In this document: piece by piece, positions 34,029-44,500 of the stretch | Layout: every line of letters starts with the position of its first letter | Numbering within the stretch: position 1 is the first letter of the stretch | Origin: Oasisia sp. SBJ-2009 | Taxonomy: Eukaryota > Annelida > Polychaeta > Sabellida > Siboglinidae | Assembly: GCA_964017155.1 (NCBI GenBank) | Contig: OZ024867.1 | Span: 22,912,020 to 22,976,019 of the forward strand | Reading direction: 5' to 3' | Length of the DNA: 64,000 nucleotides | Position numbers and translations under genes: made by a program | The notes under the pieces: generated by a model | What the model was told of the DNA's origin: nothing | The model's database searches: none | The model's input: only the letters and a program-made list of their open reading frames with translations

Positions 34029-34797
34029 CATTTCCTAATTCCTAACACCATAAAATACAGTTGTGATTGACTGCAGTTAGAATACTGTGATGTAACTCAA
34101 AATCACTGTCAGTTGTTTGTCTAACCATTTTGTTCACTTGCACAGTTTATGGTAATGTTGGTTCAGTGTTGTGTGTGGCAGGTTCACACCCTGCTGGTGT
34201 TCCTTATGCAAACACTACATGTTGTGTGCACACACATTGATTCCATTTCATAAGTATAGCTGTTTTTCTTATATCTCGGAAATACATCGGACTGTGTTCA
34301 TGCATAAATGTGTATATGCAATTAAGCAGGATTCTTTCGTCATAAGTGGCATGCACCTTGGTTGCCAAACAATCGGTGATTAATTCAACCCCCACAAATG
34401 GCACGAAGACTAAAACATGGGTTGTAGAAGAGAGGCAGATAACATGTTTCCTGCTGGCGGCATCATACGATCAGTGCCAGAGTCTGCCAGGTCATCACGT
34501 TAAGTACAACAACAATGACTCTTCTTGGAGTCAGCATGGAATATGTCGAGGACAACATTGGCGATATCGGCAGATGTACAACGAGAGGATGTAATTATAT
34601 TTATATAATTATGTATATGTATGATAATTGGCAACCACCAAAATGTGTAGTTTTGTCTACTCTACGTTGCTCCAGTTAACACTGCTGTGTGCATGAAAGC
34701 ATGGACATATGGCTACTGACAGAGGCTGATATTTAATATTAATAATAAACTTAATTTTAACCTGAGTGTGATTCTGTTCAGTTGTCCTTACACAGTC
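32598..34797. other. Non-coding stretch with small repeats
   Basis: A duplication of about 53 bp (GCATGCAGCCATGCA..GACATCTAGTTGCA type) at about 33055-33107 and 33166-33219 flanks a short ACGC repeat; a (TA)n tract lies at 33963-34025. No gene recognised. Confidence 0.5.
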
Positions 34798-35141
34798 TTC
34801 TGTAAGACAATATAAATTATGTATGCACAAATAAAGTCAAATGTAGTGACATCTTTTATGAGTATGAACTCTTATATAAAATATAAATAAATTATATAAA
34901 TCAATACAAATGTGACTAAGACAACAATAGTTGTAACCAAATAAATGAAATAAAATGTATACTTTATAAAAAATAATACCTATCATAACATGTTATTAAA
35001 TAAATACTTATACAGATCTTATTGTAGTATAATAGTAAACAACCAAATAACTAGATATTAAAAGCAAATTTGAAATGATGAATGTCATGGCACGATATAT
35101 ATTTGCTTGTATACAAATAGTCATCGCGCATTAATTGCAGC

Positions 35142-35290
35142 GTGGCTGGATGCTTCCCAAGGAAGTCGAGATAACATTTGATTGAACAAGTCTGCTAACC
35201 AGGGAGTAAAGTGTAAAGTGATTTGACCAATCCTGAGCCGAGGATTCGATACTGAGCTATATAAGAACTGACCTGTACTTGCCTTTCATT
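35142..35290 (+). mobile_element. tRNA-like SINE copy 2
   Basis: GTGGCTGGATGCTTCCCAAG through ACTGAGCTATATAAGAACTG matches the SINE at 17154 (GGCTGGACGCTTCCC, GCGCTATATAAGAACTTACC), with about 20-25% visible divergence and the same CCT/CTT-rich end. It lies exactly at the left edge of the interval missing from copy B. Confidence 0.75.
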
Positions 35291-35525
35291 ACCCCAATTA
35301 ATATTAATATAGGGGCTGCCTGCAATCATTTAAAATAGTTGGTCAAATTAGTGTGACTGCGTGTGCAACATATTTGCGGAGGTAGTTCCGTCAGAATCAC
35401 GGTTTGTGCATTGCCTATGTACCACCTTCCAACGTTAATTTGTAAATGCCAAGGCAACAAAGAGATCCCATGCGTTTATTTAAGTACAGTTTTTTTTAAG
35501 TATTATTATAACACAGTCATAATAT

Positions 35526-35625
35526 AAAGTATATATATATATATGGTATATTATATCATATAATATATATATATATATATTATACATAGGCTATATGTAT
35601 ATATTATGTATATATTATATATATG
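35526..35625. repeat. AT-rich repeat
   Basis: Imperfect TA repeats of about 100 bp. Confidence 0.9.
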
Positions 35626-35631
35626 TCGAGA

Positions 35632-36682
35632 TGTGTCATTGATGTCGGCATGTGTTATTGATGTTGTCATGTGTTTTTTATGTCTAAAAGTAATGTTGAT
35701 GTTACGATTTATTGTGTTGTTGAAGTTGAGATGTTTTGTTGATGTCAAGTTTTTGTCAACACGTGTTATTGATGTTGTCATGTGTTTTTTATGTCTAAAT
35801 GTAATATTGATGTTACGATTTGTTGTTCTGTTGATGTTGAGATGTATTCTTGATATTGAAATGTGCTGTCATTGTCGAAATGTGTTGTTGGTGTTGAGAT
35901 GTATTGAAAATGTTGAAATAAATGTGTTATGATGTTGATGTATGTTTATGTCGAGGTGTGTTGTATTGTTGATAAGTGGCATTGATGTTGAAATGTGTTG
36001 CTGATGTTGATATGTTGTTGATGTTGTAATGTGTTGTTGATGTTGTAACGCGTTGTTGATGTCGCAATATGTTGTTGATGTTGATATGTGTTGTTAACAT
36101 TGTGATGTGTTGTTGATGTTGAGAAGTGTTATTGATATTGAAGTGTGTTGTTGATGTTGAGGTGTGTTATTGATGTTGAGATGTATTGTTGATATTTACA
36201 CATGTTGTTGATGTTCAGATTTGTTGTTGACGTTGATGTGTTATTGATGTTGTGATATTATGTTAATTTATGGTTGATATGTGGTTGATGTTGTGATATT
36301 ATGTTAATTTATGGTTGATGTGTGGTTGATGTTATGATGTGTTGTTGATGTTGAGATGTGCTGCTGACGTTGATGTGTTATTGACATTGATGTGTTGTTG
36401 ACGTTGTGATATGATGTTGATGTGTGGTTGATGTGTTGTGCTGTTGATGTTGTTATGTGTTGTTGATGTTGTGATGTGTTGTTGATTTGTGGTTGATGTT
36501 GTGATGTGTTGTTGATATTGTAACGTGTTGTCGATGTTGAGATGTGTTGTTGATGTTGATGTTGAGATGTGTTGTTGATGTTGATGTTGAGATGTGTTGT
36601 TGATGTTGATGTTTGGATGTGTGGTTGATGTGTGGTTGATGTTGTGATGTGTTGTTTTTGTTGAGATGTGTTGTTGTGATAC
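35632..36682 (+). repeat. About 1 kb of imperfect TGTTGATGTTGA repeats
   Basis: Variable-length units built from TGTTGTTGATGTTGAGATG, with some longer direct copies (36530-36610 repeats GATGTTGATGTTGAGATGTG three times). The 175-codon minus-strand frame here, rich in N, I, H, T and Q, is a repeat artefact. Confidence 0.9.
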
Positions 36683-36707
36683 ACGGAGATGACAGAGTAA
36701 CTCACTC

Positions 36708-37285
36708 CAGAAACAGTTGTAGTCTGTTCAACTGGAGGACCACTACCCAGGCCTTTGTACAGAAACAGTTGTAGTCTGTTCAACTGGAGGACCACTACCC
36801 TCTCAGGTCCAGTTTCCTTATAATCTGACAAAACGTTAACATGGCCACCAATGGGAAAATCAACAGTGCTCTGTGCCCTGTAGTCTGTTCAACTGGAGGA
36901 CCACTACCCAGGCCTTTATACAGAAACAGTTGTAGTCTGTTTAACTGGAGGACCACTACCCAGGCCTTTATACAGAAACAGTTGTAGTCTCTTCAACTGG
37001 AGGACCACTGCTTAGGCCTTTATACAGAAACAGTTGTAGTCTGTTCAACTGGAGGACCACTACCCAGGCCTTGATACGGAAACAGTTGTAGTCAGTTCAA
37101 CTGGAGGACCACTACCCAGGTCTTGATACAGAAACAGTTGTAGTCTGTTCAACTGGAGGACCACTACCCAGGCCTTGATACAGAAACAGTTGTAGTCTGT
37201 TTAACTGGAGGACCACTACCCAGGCCTTTATACAGAAACAGTTGTAGTCTCTTCAACTGGAGGACCACTGCTTAGGCCTTTGTAC
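36708..37285 (+). repeat. 52-bp minisatellite, about ten copies
   Basis: Unit starts CAGAAACAGTTGTAGTCTGT and includes TCAACTGGAGGACCACTACC. The array is interrupted by unique sequence at about 36786-36878. Variant units (AGTCTCTTCAAC, CTGCTTAGGCC) recur twice, at 36987 and 37247, which implies amplification in blocks. Confidence 0.92.
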
Positions 37286-38973
37286 GGGATCATGTTTTTG
37301 CCAGTCCAAATATTTACCATTTTGCGGTATACACACGCATGTAGCCTGGCATGCACACAGGCCAGTCGAGATGTGTATTATGTCCTGAAACATACAATAA
37401 ACCCCCGTCTGGCAGCCATGTTCATAGCATAATCGACAATAATTTATATCTGATTTTTGACGACCTGATTTTTCACTAGGATCTCGCAAAATATTAATGT
37501 GTAGCATCTTTGAAGCTGGTAGATTTATACATGGATCCTTCAGTACGATGTGTAAACTATTTGCTGAGCTCTTTGACTTGACTGTTATTTCAGTGACGTC
37601 ACAACCGGTCGTTAGCGGCAGAAACAGATTACACAGAAGATGTAAACAAACCCGCGATCAACTGGACCTTGAACATGTTGACCGAGAAGGTCAATCACTC
37701 TTAGAATAGCAGCCCACTATTTTTGGAGTACATGTAATTCAATTTGGGAAAAAACAAGTTACTCTTGCGTACCCTTCACAGAAACACCTGTCCTTTCCAT
37801 ATACAACGTCGACCCAACGTATATTATATCTGGACAATCTGAGTGCTTTCAATGGTGTCTGTTTGTGTTGCATTACATCGCGCAGGTATTGCTTATGAAA
37901 GGCGTCGGCCACGCTTGAGTGGTTCCGCCGAGCACGTCACAGTGTCTCACTGGTTCGGTCAACCAGACCTGTCTATACGAAAGACGGTCTTTGTTGCTGG
38001 CCTAGTTGAGTGTATTCAATTAATGTATGAACAAAAATGTAGACTTTTGAAATCCCAACTGCTCGCCTGGTATAGCAGCGAGTGATATTATTTAGTTTTG
38101 GCATGTGGTGAATTGTGTGTTCATCGGTGACGTAACTGAGTGAATAGTTCACACCCAGTCGGTCCCTTCCTGTCGCAGCTGTGGCATACGCTCACAAGAA
38201 TGCACCGCGCTGTGGCTGTTATAGTAATGCTAGGCCGATCACAAGTGAAGCACGCGCAGTATAAATAACTTCAAGATAACAGTTGACTACATGTGAATGA
38301 TAGACTTGCATGCATGAGTGCGTCTGCATGAGTGTTGGCATGAGTGTATGTGTACGTAAGTGTGTCGGTGCTATTGTGCTAGAGTTGGGATGAATGCGTG
38401 TTCTTGTGTGAGTTTGACCGATTGACCGATTGACCAAGCCCGCTGTCGGGACAGAGTGCGGCCAAGCGCTGACCTTATTTAATGGCCTGTATACATTACG
38501 TGTGACTAGTTTAATCAGGGCTGCCCTCAAAATTACATTGCATCCCGCTGGACACAATACTGTTATGCATGCAAGTGTGTGTATGCGTGCGTGTGTTTGC
38601 GCGTATGTACGTGCATGCGTGTGTGCGCGCGCGTGTGTATATATTTGCATATGCGTTCGCGCGCAGGCGTGTGTGCGTCTGTGTGTGCGAGTGGTGTTTA
38701 TGTGTGTGTGCGTATGTGTATGAGAGGGAGAAAGAGAGAGAGAGAGTGTGTGTGTATGTATACGCGCGTGTATGTATATGTGCATTTTTCATGCACGTGC
38801 GTCTCGTCGCGCCTCTGCATTTGTGGGCTTATGCGTATATATGTGCATGCGTTTGTCCTAGTCTTGGCGCGTTTGTGTGCGAGCGTGTGCGTTTTACATG
38901 CCGCGCGTGTGTCTTCGGGAAAACGTTAGTTTGTGTGCATGCATGTGCGCTGTTGTGCGTTGCAGTGCCTGCT

Positions 38974-39210
38974 AGTAGTATTGTTAGGTTTTTTTAAAGC
39001 CCCTATATTTGTGGAGTAGTTCCGCAGCGAAAAGGAACGTTGTGATTGGTTATAAATATAGACTCGCGCACGCGCGGAGGTATACTTCCGGAGCTATTTA
39101 TGTAAGGAAGGCGCTGATTGGTTGTAGGACGTCACCGCGCGTGCGTAGAGTACTTCCGCGTAAACCTCAGTTGTCGCCCACGGCGCGGTGACATTAGCTC
39201 CATCTATCGA
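38974..39210 (+). repeat. Polinton left terminal inverted repeat
   Basis: The outermost AGTAGT and the core 39077-39210 match the right end inverted (47042-47177): shared strings include GAGGTATACTTCCGGAGCTA, GGAAGGCGCTGATTGGTTGT and AACCTCAGTT. The outer about 100 bp between tip and core is diverged between ends. Confidence 0.9.
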
Positions 39211-39261
39211 ATACGCTGCACGCTAGTGAAGGAGCTCCCTCTCGTGAACGGGTCGATATCG

Positions 39262-39401
39262 TAACCTAATACGGATATCGGCGCGATATCGGCCTCGAGT
39301 TAGAACGCTCGCGGCTTCCCGACGTCACGCCTAACCTAATACGGTTATCGGCGCGATATCGGACCCGATTTAGAATGCTCGCGGCTTCCCGACGTCACGC
39401 G
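39262..39401 (+). repeat. 70-bp tandem duplication in the Polinton left end
   Basis: Two copies starting TAACCTAATACGG at 39262 and 39332, each ending GCTTCCCGACGTCACGC. Each unit carries a GATATCGGCGCGATATCGG-like palindrome and a GACGTCA (CRE-like) motif. May contain subterminal protein-binding or promoter sites. Confidence 0.9.
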
Positions 39402-39474
39402 GAAAAAACCGTGTACTTGTGTGCGCGCGCGTATGCGTTGTTTTTGACAGTATTGACAATGTTATTGTCGAGAT

Positions 39475-41158
39475 ACGCGTATTAGTACATTACCAGTACT
39501 AGAGACTAAGTTCGAAGGGAGAGAGTGTGACTATTTAGGACAACTAACTGTAACCCCAAAAATGGTAGCTATGAAAATAAGAGATATGAAGGATAATAAA
39601 TCACCAGGAGTGGATGGGATTCCTCCCAAATTACTACTGGAAATTGTAGAACAAATTAGCATACCACTTGCAACAGTGTTCAATTTGGCATTAGATGAAG
39701 GAGTGGTTCCGGTAGAATGGAAAGAAGCAAACATCATACCATTATTTAAAAAAGGATCAAGAAGCAAGTCAGAGAACTATAGACCAGTGAGTTTAACATC
39801 GGTGATTTGTAAACTATTAGAAAGACTAATTAAAGATCACTTGGTTGATTTTCTTGTTAAAAATAAATTGATAAACACATCTCAACATGGGTTTTTAAAA
39901 GCGAGGTCATGCTTAACAAATATGTTATGTTTTTTGGAAGATGTCACAAAGTGGGTAGACGAGGGATCACCAGTAGATATAATCTACTTAGATTTTAAAA
40001 AAGCCTTTGACAAAGTGCCACACCAAAGATTACTACTTAAACTAAAGGCCCATGGCATAGGAAATAGTATGATTAACTGGATAGAAAAATGGCTTATTGA
40101 TAGAAGACAAAGAGTAGTAGTTGATGGGGAGATTTCAAATTGGAAATCTGTTTTGAGTGGAGTACCGCAAGGATCAGTATTGGGACCTATTTTATTCTTA
40201 ATATATATCAATGATTTGGATGATGACATAACAAGCAAGGTGTTGAAGTTTGCGGACGACACAAAAGTGTTTAGGAAAATAAAAAGTGATGCAGATAGAC
40301 AGCATTTACAAGATGATCTAAATAAGTTGATAGAATGGTCTGAGAAATGGCAAATGCTGTTTAACTTTGGAAAGTGTAAGTGCCTCCACACAGGACATGG
40401 GAATGAAAATGCACAATATACAATGGGTGGTACTGTACTAAATACTACTGTAAAGGAAAAGGACTTAGGTTTAACCATTAGTGCTGACATGAAGGTATCA
40501 GAGCAGTGTGGAATTGCAGCCGCGAAGGCAAACCAAATTCTTGGATTAATTAGGCGAAATATAGTATACAAAGAAAAAGAACTAATAATACCGCTTTATA
40601 AAACAATAGTTAGGCCTCATTTAGAATATTGTATACAAGCATGGAGGCCATATCGCAAGAAGGATATTGATATGCTAGAAAGAGTACAAAGGAGAGCAAC
40701 AAAAATGATACCAAAACTCAGGAATATTAGTTATGAAATGCGTCTAAAAGAATGTGGTCTAACAACACTAGAAACCAGAAGATTGAGAGGAGATCAGATT
40801 GAGGTTTTTAAAATATTGAATGGGTATGAAAATATTGACAGAAATATTTTTTTCACGGTCAAGGAAGAGAGAAGGACTAGAAGACATGGAGTTGCATTAA
40901 CAAAGAAGCAGTGTAGACTAGATATTATAAAATTTTCATTTTCCCAAAGAATAGTAAACGAATGGAACAAATTATCAGCTGATTGTGTAGGTGCTAGAAG
41001 TGTTAATATGTTTAAAAATAAAATTGACATATACCTAAGACGGGCAGGGTATACTTAGATAGATAGGTTGGACTCTCGATAAGCCAAACGGCTTCCTTGT
41101 CCACCTGCCATCTAGAGTTGATTCTCTAGGTGGCAATCTTGTTAAATCTTGTTAAATC
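39475..41158 (+). mobile_element. 5'-truncated CR1/Jockey-type LINE nested in the Polinton
   Basis: AT-rich insertion carrying an RT gene and ending in a 3' UTR with hairpin CCACCT...AGGTGG (41100-41134) and the tandem 10-mer CTTGTTAAAT (about 41138-41157). It sits between the Polinton left end and its ATPase gene. The 5' junction is somewhere near 39475-39520; the target duplication was not resolved. Confidence 0.85.
39562..41058 (+). CDS. LINE reverse transcriptase, N-terminally truncated
   Basis: A 498-codon frame without a stop, and the frame stays open upstream of this ATG, so the true element frame started further left. RT motifs in order: NKSPGVDGIPPK, FKKGSRSKSENYRPVSLTS, QHGFLKARSC, YLDFKKAFDKVPH (first Asp), GVPQGSVLGPILFLIYINDL, KFADDTKVF (catalytic FADD), CKCLHTGHG, and the C-terminal LEYCIQAW and RVQRRATKMIP blocks. 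The endonuclease domain is lost, so it cannot move by itself. The intact frame shows the insertion is young relative to the LINE remnants elsewhere here. Confidence 0.93.
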   Translation: MVAMKIRDMKDNKSPGVDGIPPKLLLEIVEQISIPLATVFNLALDEGVVPVEWKEANIIPLFKKGSRSKSENYRPVSLTSVICKLLERLIKDHLVDFLVKNKLINTSQHGFLKARSCLTNMLCFLEDVTKWVDEGSPVDIIYLDFKKAFDKVPHQRLLLKLKAHGIGNSMINWIEKWLIDRRQRVVVDGEISNWKSVLSGVPQGSVLGPILFLIYINDLDDDITSKVLKFADDTKVFRKIKSDADRQHLQDDLNKLIEWSEKWQMLFNFGKCKCLHTGHGNENAQYTMGGTVLNTTVKEKDLGLTISADMKVSEQCGIAAAKANQILGLIRRNIVYKEKELIIPLYKTIVRPHLEYCIQAWRPYRKKDIDMLERVQRRATKMIPKLRNISYEMRLKECGLTTLETRRLRGDQIEVFKILNGYENIDRNIFFTVKEERRTRRHGVALTKKQCRLDIIKFSFSQRIVNEWNKLSADCVGARSVNMFKNKIDIYLRRAGYT

Positions 41159-41179
41159 CCGCGGTCAGTTGTAGTCGCA

Positions 41180-41809
41180 ATGGACGTGAGGCTAGTACAT
41201 CCGTTTACCTGCATAGTTGCCGGTCCGACCGGATGCGGAAAAACGACATTTGTCGAACGTTTATTGCGTAACGCGACGTCTTTGGTTAACTCGCCTCCAG
41301 AGCAAATAACGTGGTGTTACGGCGAATGGCAGCCGTTGTACACCAATCTGGCAGCGACGAACCCGAACATACATTTCTTGGAAGGGTTACCGGAGGCGAC
41401 GTCGTTCGACTCGAAGACGCGTAACTTGGTGGTGATCGACGACCTTATGTCCGAAACGGACGAACGGGTAACGAAATTGTTCACTAAGAAGAGTCACCAT
41501 TGCAATACCTCCGTTGTGTACTTGGTACAAAACCTATTTCCTAAGGGTAAAGAAAATCGAACTATAAGTCTTAACGCTCAATATATGGTGTTGTTCAAGA
41601 ATCCAAGAGACGCCACCCAAGTAGTACACCTCGCAAAACAGATGTATCCGGGTCGAGTGAAATACATGCGAGAGGCGTTTACCGACGCTACGTCTGCTCC
41701 GTACGGTTATCGGTTCGTCGACTTGAGACAGGAAACTCCCGAATACCTCCGACTTCGCGCGAACATATTCCCAGACGAAACGCAATATACCTACGTTCCA
41801 AAGACATAA
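41180..41809 (+). CDS. Polinton packaging ATPase
   Basis: 209 residues, about full length for the family. Walker A GPTGCGKT lies at residues 15-22 and Walker B-like NLVVIDDLM near residue 80. Polinton ATPases of the FtsK/HerA-like A32 type are thought to pump genome DNA into capsids. The frame is intact. It is the first element gene after the nested LINE and is spaced 32 bp from the next ATG. The start is the ATG at 41180, preceded closely by the LINE tail, so its native promoter may have been displaced. Confidence 0.9.
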   Translation: MDVRLVHPFTCIVAGPTGCGKTTFVERLLRNATSLVNSPPEQITWCYGEWQPLYTNLAATNPNIHFLEGLPEATSFDSKTRNLVVIDDLMSETDERVTKLFTKKSHHCNTSVVYLVQNLFPKGKENRTISLNAQYMVLFKNPRDATQVVHLAKQMYPGRVKYMREAFTDATSAPYGYRFVDLRQETPEYLRLRANIFPDETQYTYVPKT

Positions 41810-41841
41810 AACGATTGGCCGAGAGGGGAAACGCGTCATTC

Positions 41842-42180
41842 ATGATGTCAGCGCGAGTGAAGAGGAACGCGCTGTGTCTTCACCTGTTGACGAAAGCGGA
41901 CGGAAAGCTGATAAAAGCCGTAATTGCTAACGGCAAGCAAGAACTCGTCGACAGCTTGTGCGAATGCGCGCACAACATATTGAAAGGCAACGTTGCTCTG
42001 AAAACGATACACAAGGCGAAGTTGAGGCGTTATCGCGGACTCATGCGTAGTCTGGTGAAACGGAAAGCTGCGAAAAATAAAAGAAAGATTTTACAAACGG
42101 GCGGTTTCGTGTCGGCGTTATTGGCGCCCTTGGCTACGTCGGTCATACTTCCTTTGGTTAAGAGCTTACTGCGAGCATAG
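41842..42180 (+). CDS. Small basic Polinton protein, function unknown
   Basis: 113 residues from the ATG at 41842. It has a lysine/arginine-rich middle (KRKAAKNKRK), then a GGFVSALLAPLATSVILPLV hydrophobic segment at the C-terminus. I recognise proteins of this pattern (a helical N-terminus with NGKQELVDSLCECAHNILKG, basic linker, hydrophobic tail) from animal Polintons, where they are predicted minor virion components; no activity is established. The stop (TAG) abuts the next ATG at 42181. Confidence 0.7.
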   Translation: MMSARVKRNALCLHLLTKADGKLIKAVIANGKQELVDSLCECAHNILKGNVALKTIHKAKLRRYRGLMRSLVKRKAAKNKRKILQTGGFVSALLAPLATSVILPLVKSLLRA

Positions 42181-42911
42181 ATGGAGTACGCAAAGAAAAT
42201 GGCACTGGTGGATCCACGCTTGTTAGAGAACGTTCGAGCGAAAGCTCCGTCGAACACGCCGATCGCGAGCGTCTTGCGTGACCTCGACGACGAAATGCGA
42301 AACATTTTAGAACGAACCGATATGGATGTCCGGGAAAAGGTGGCGTTGTATAATCAAGTACTAGGCCGGTACAACGACCTGGACGACAGACGTAGATAAG
42401 AACCCTTGCGAGTAGCTATCACGAAGACGTCCGGCGAGGAAAAACAAGTCACCTTAGATAAGGTGGACGACGAGACAACGACGTCGCCGAAGCGAGTTCC
42501 GCTCGAAAGCGAAATTATCGATAGCGTTCCTAAAATAATGAGAAAGAAAGCGCAAAGATTGTTGGACAAAGTCAGAACGGGACTGGTGTGGAAGGGAACG
42601 ACGGGGGACAGTTGTTGGTTAAAAACATCGTCGTGCCCGGAAGCAACATAGTGGATCTCGTCAATGACGTCTTGAGGAAAAGACGACATTTCGAACCGGT
42701 TGGATGGCAGACTTTTGTCCGCGGCCTAAAGGAGATGAACGTACCAATGGATTTGGTGGGAAATCCGGAACGGTGGCGTTATATGCAATCGACGGGCGTC
42801 GACGACGACGATTACGGCCCCCCGGTCGAGGCGACGAAACGCGTAGGTACACGTCACCGCCGTCGTTGGTCGTCCGCGGCCCTGAAAAGCTTGCGCTGGG
42901 ATCCGTATTAG
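42181..42911 (+). pseudogene. Conserved Polinton protein, broken by a stop and a frameshift
   Basis: The first part (42181-42399) ends at TAA 42397-42399, but the same frame continues with conserved-looking sequence (PKIMRKKAQRLLDK). A frameshift near 42590 then moves GSNIVDLVNDVLRKRRHFEP and GWQTFVRGLKEMNVP into another frame. These blocks are typical of an uncharacterised protein found in many animal Polintons. Its role is unknown; two lesions make this copy non-functional. Confidence 0.8.
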
Positions 42912-42945
42912 AAAGACTACGCGGCTAAGACGGGGCAGTGCGGAT

Positions 42946-43466
42946 ATGGAACGCGCCAATGGAAGTGCGCGTCTGGGGAGGATATTGAACGCTATCTACT
43001 TCGATTCGAAAAACGTCGGGAGTTACGGAGGGGTAGACAGGTTGCGTCGTGCCGCTCGTGTACCGTCGTACGATGCCAAGAACTGGTTGGTGGAGGAGGA
43101 TGCGTATACTCTTCATAAACCGGTGAGACGACGATTCAAGCGCAGGCGGGTTATCGTTGGCGGGATGAATCAGCAATGGCAGGCGGATCTCGTCGATGTG
43201 ACTCGACTGAAAAAGTACAACGACGGGACGACCTTCCTACTTACCGTGATTGACGTTTTTTTCGAAGAAGGCGTGGTGTATACCTCTGAAGAACAAATCG
43301 GGAGCGTCTCTCGTGAGGGCCTTCCGCCAATTGTTGACTGGTGCGGACAGACCGATTGTACTGCAGACGGACAAAGGTAAAGAATTTCTGAATCACGGAT
43401 TTAAAAGATTTTTGAAACAACGCACAACGACGAAACGAAGGCGAGTATCGTCGAACGGATAGACCC
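42946..43466 (+). pseudogene. Polinton integrase, frameshifted and truncated
   Basis: Retrovirus-like DDE integrase core: NQQWQADLVDVTRL (first Asp, about 43189), LQTDKGKEFLN (second Asp, about 43366, in another frame after a shift at the T run 43256-43262) and SIVER (Glu, about 43447, after a further shift). A stop follows at once, so the C-terminal region with its chromodomain-like fold is missing. This enzyme normally joins Polinton ends to 6-bp-spaced target sites, matching the CCTGCT duplication. The copy present cannot work. Confidence 0.9.
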
Positions 43467-43492
43467 CTTCGAATAGCGTCACCATTTGACCG

Positions 43493-43756
43493 ATGGAAGA
43501 TTTGGTGGACGCGCCCGGAGAGGTCGAACGGAGTCAAAGCTCCGATTCTCGTTGGGCGTTGTTCGGGAGTGAGTGGCCCAAATCGGAAATCGTGTTTTTG
43601 TGTCAGGTCGTCGTGTTGTACACGGTTATCGTGGTCAGTATTTACAATCTTACAAAAGAAAACGGTGACTCTAATCTTTGGACAGCGCTTTTGAGCAGTT
43701 GCCTCGGTTACCTGTTGCCTAATCCCTCGCTGAAACGTAACGGTCATGTCGTCTGA
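43493..43756 (+). CDS. Small Polinton membrane protein
   Basis: 87 residues, one predicted transmembrane helix (IVFLCQVVVLYTVIVVSIY, residues 33-51) then NLTKENGDSNLWTALLSSCL and a GYLLPNPSLK tail. This tail motif recurs in small proteins located just before the minor capsid gene in other animal Polintons. The last 11 bases overlap the start of the minor capsid frame, as in compact viral genomes. Frame intact; function unknown. Confidence 0.75.
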   Translation: MEDLVDAPGEVERSQSSDSRWALFGSEWPKSEIVFLCQVVVLYTVIVVSIYNLTKENGDSNLWTALLSSCLGYLLPNPSLKRNGHVV

Positions 43757-44498
43757 ACAAGGCTTCTACCTCACGTTGCCGAGCAACGCGTCAATGAGTC
43801 TGCACCCCGGTAACACGTTGACGAAATACATCACGGCATTACCGCAACGCGTACGCCTCGTGGGTCAGTGGGAATGCGGTTTGGTGGAGATTCAATACCC
43901 CCATAGCTGGTACAACGTCAGACGCGACAATGCCTGGTTCGCGGTTGTCAGTGGTTCGGATCATAGCGTTATTCGGAGGGGTCGGATCGAGACGGGTTTC
44001 TACGACAGACCGGAAAAACTGGTCGGCGCCATCAACAAAATACTGAAGCACGACGGCGTAGGTCAAGACGTGACTTTGACTTACAGCAAGATCACGCAAA
44101 AGGTAACCGCACAGTTAGATCCGGGCGTCATATTTTCTATGGATATGCGGAACATCTTAGGTTTCGATCAATCATTCCTGACGGAAACCGCGGAAGCTCA
44201 GTCCGTTGTCGATATGGCCCAAGGATTCTACTCGCTGTACGTATACACTAACGTCGTTGAACCTCGCGTCGTCGGTGACACCGTCGTGCCTTTGCTACGG
44301 ATCGTCCCTTTGACGGGTCGTCACGGGGCCGTGGTGTCGAAAAGTTTCGACAATGTCCAGTACGTGCCCGTCTTGCACAAAGAGTTCGGAACGGTAGAAG
44401 TAGATATAAGAGACGATGCCGGACGAAGCGTACCATTCGAACGGGGCAAGGTGACCGTCACACTACATTTTCGGCGTCGCAAGCCGTCGTTGTTTTAA
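43746..44498 (+). CDS. Polinton minor capsid (penton-type) protein
   Basis: 250 residues, intact. The N-terminus MSSEQGFYLTLPSNASMSLH and the VGQWECGLVEIQYPHSWYNV block are hallmarks of the minor capsid protein (single jelly-roll, penton-like) of Polintons, once named PX. It would form the vertex capsomers of an icosahedral particle. The start codon overlaps the preceding membrane-protein gene by 11 bp. Length and motif order look normal. It is one of the few undamaged genes in this element. Confidence 0.88.
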   Translation: MSSEQGFYLTLPSNASMSLHPGNTLTKYITALPQRVRLVGQWECGLVEIQYPHSWYNVRRDNAWFAVVSGSDHSVIRRGRIETGFYDRPEKLVGAINKILKHDGVGQDVTLTYSKITQKVTAQLDPGVIFSMDMRNILGFDQSFLTETAEAQSVVDMAQGFYSLYVYTNVVEPRVVGDTVVPLLRIVPLTGRHGAVVSKSFDNVQYVPVLHKEFGTVEVDIRDDAGRSVPFERGKVTVTLHFRRRKPSLF

Positions 44499-44500
44499 AC

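Noticed and set aside
36304..36831. 175-codon minus-strand frame rich in H, N, T and Q
   Set aside because: Translation of a TGTTGATG tandem array.
36708..37285. CRISPR-like array in the 52-bp repeats
   Set aside because: No variable spacers; simple minisatellite with variant units.
38219..39000. Frames rich in V, C and R, and their minus-strand counterparts, in the GT-rich part of copies A and B (also 53438-54157)
   Set aside because: Low-complexity sequence open in all frames; indels between A and B shift the frames.
41100..41160. A CTCF site in AGGTGG/CCACCT of the LINE 3' UTR
   Set aside because: It is the stem of the LINE 3' hairpin and lacks the full core.
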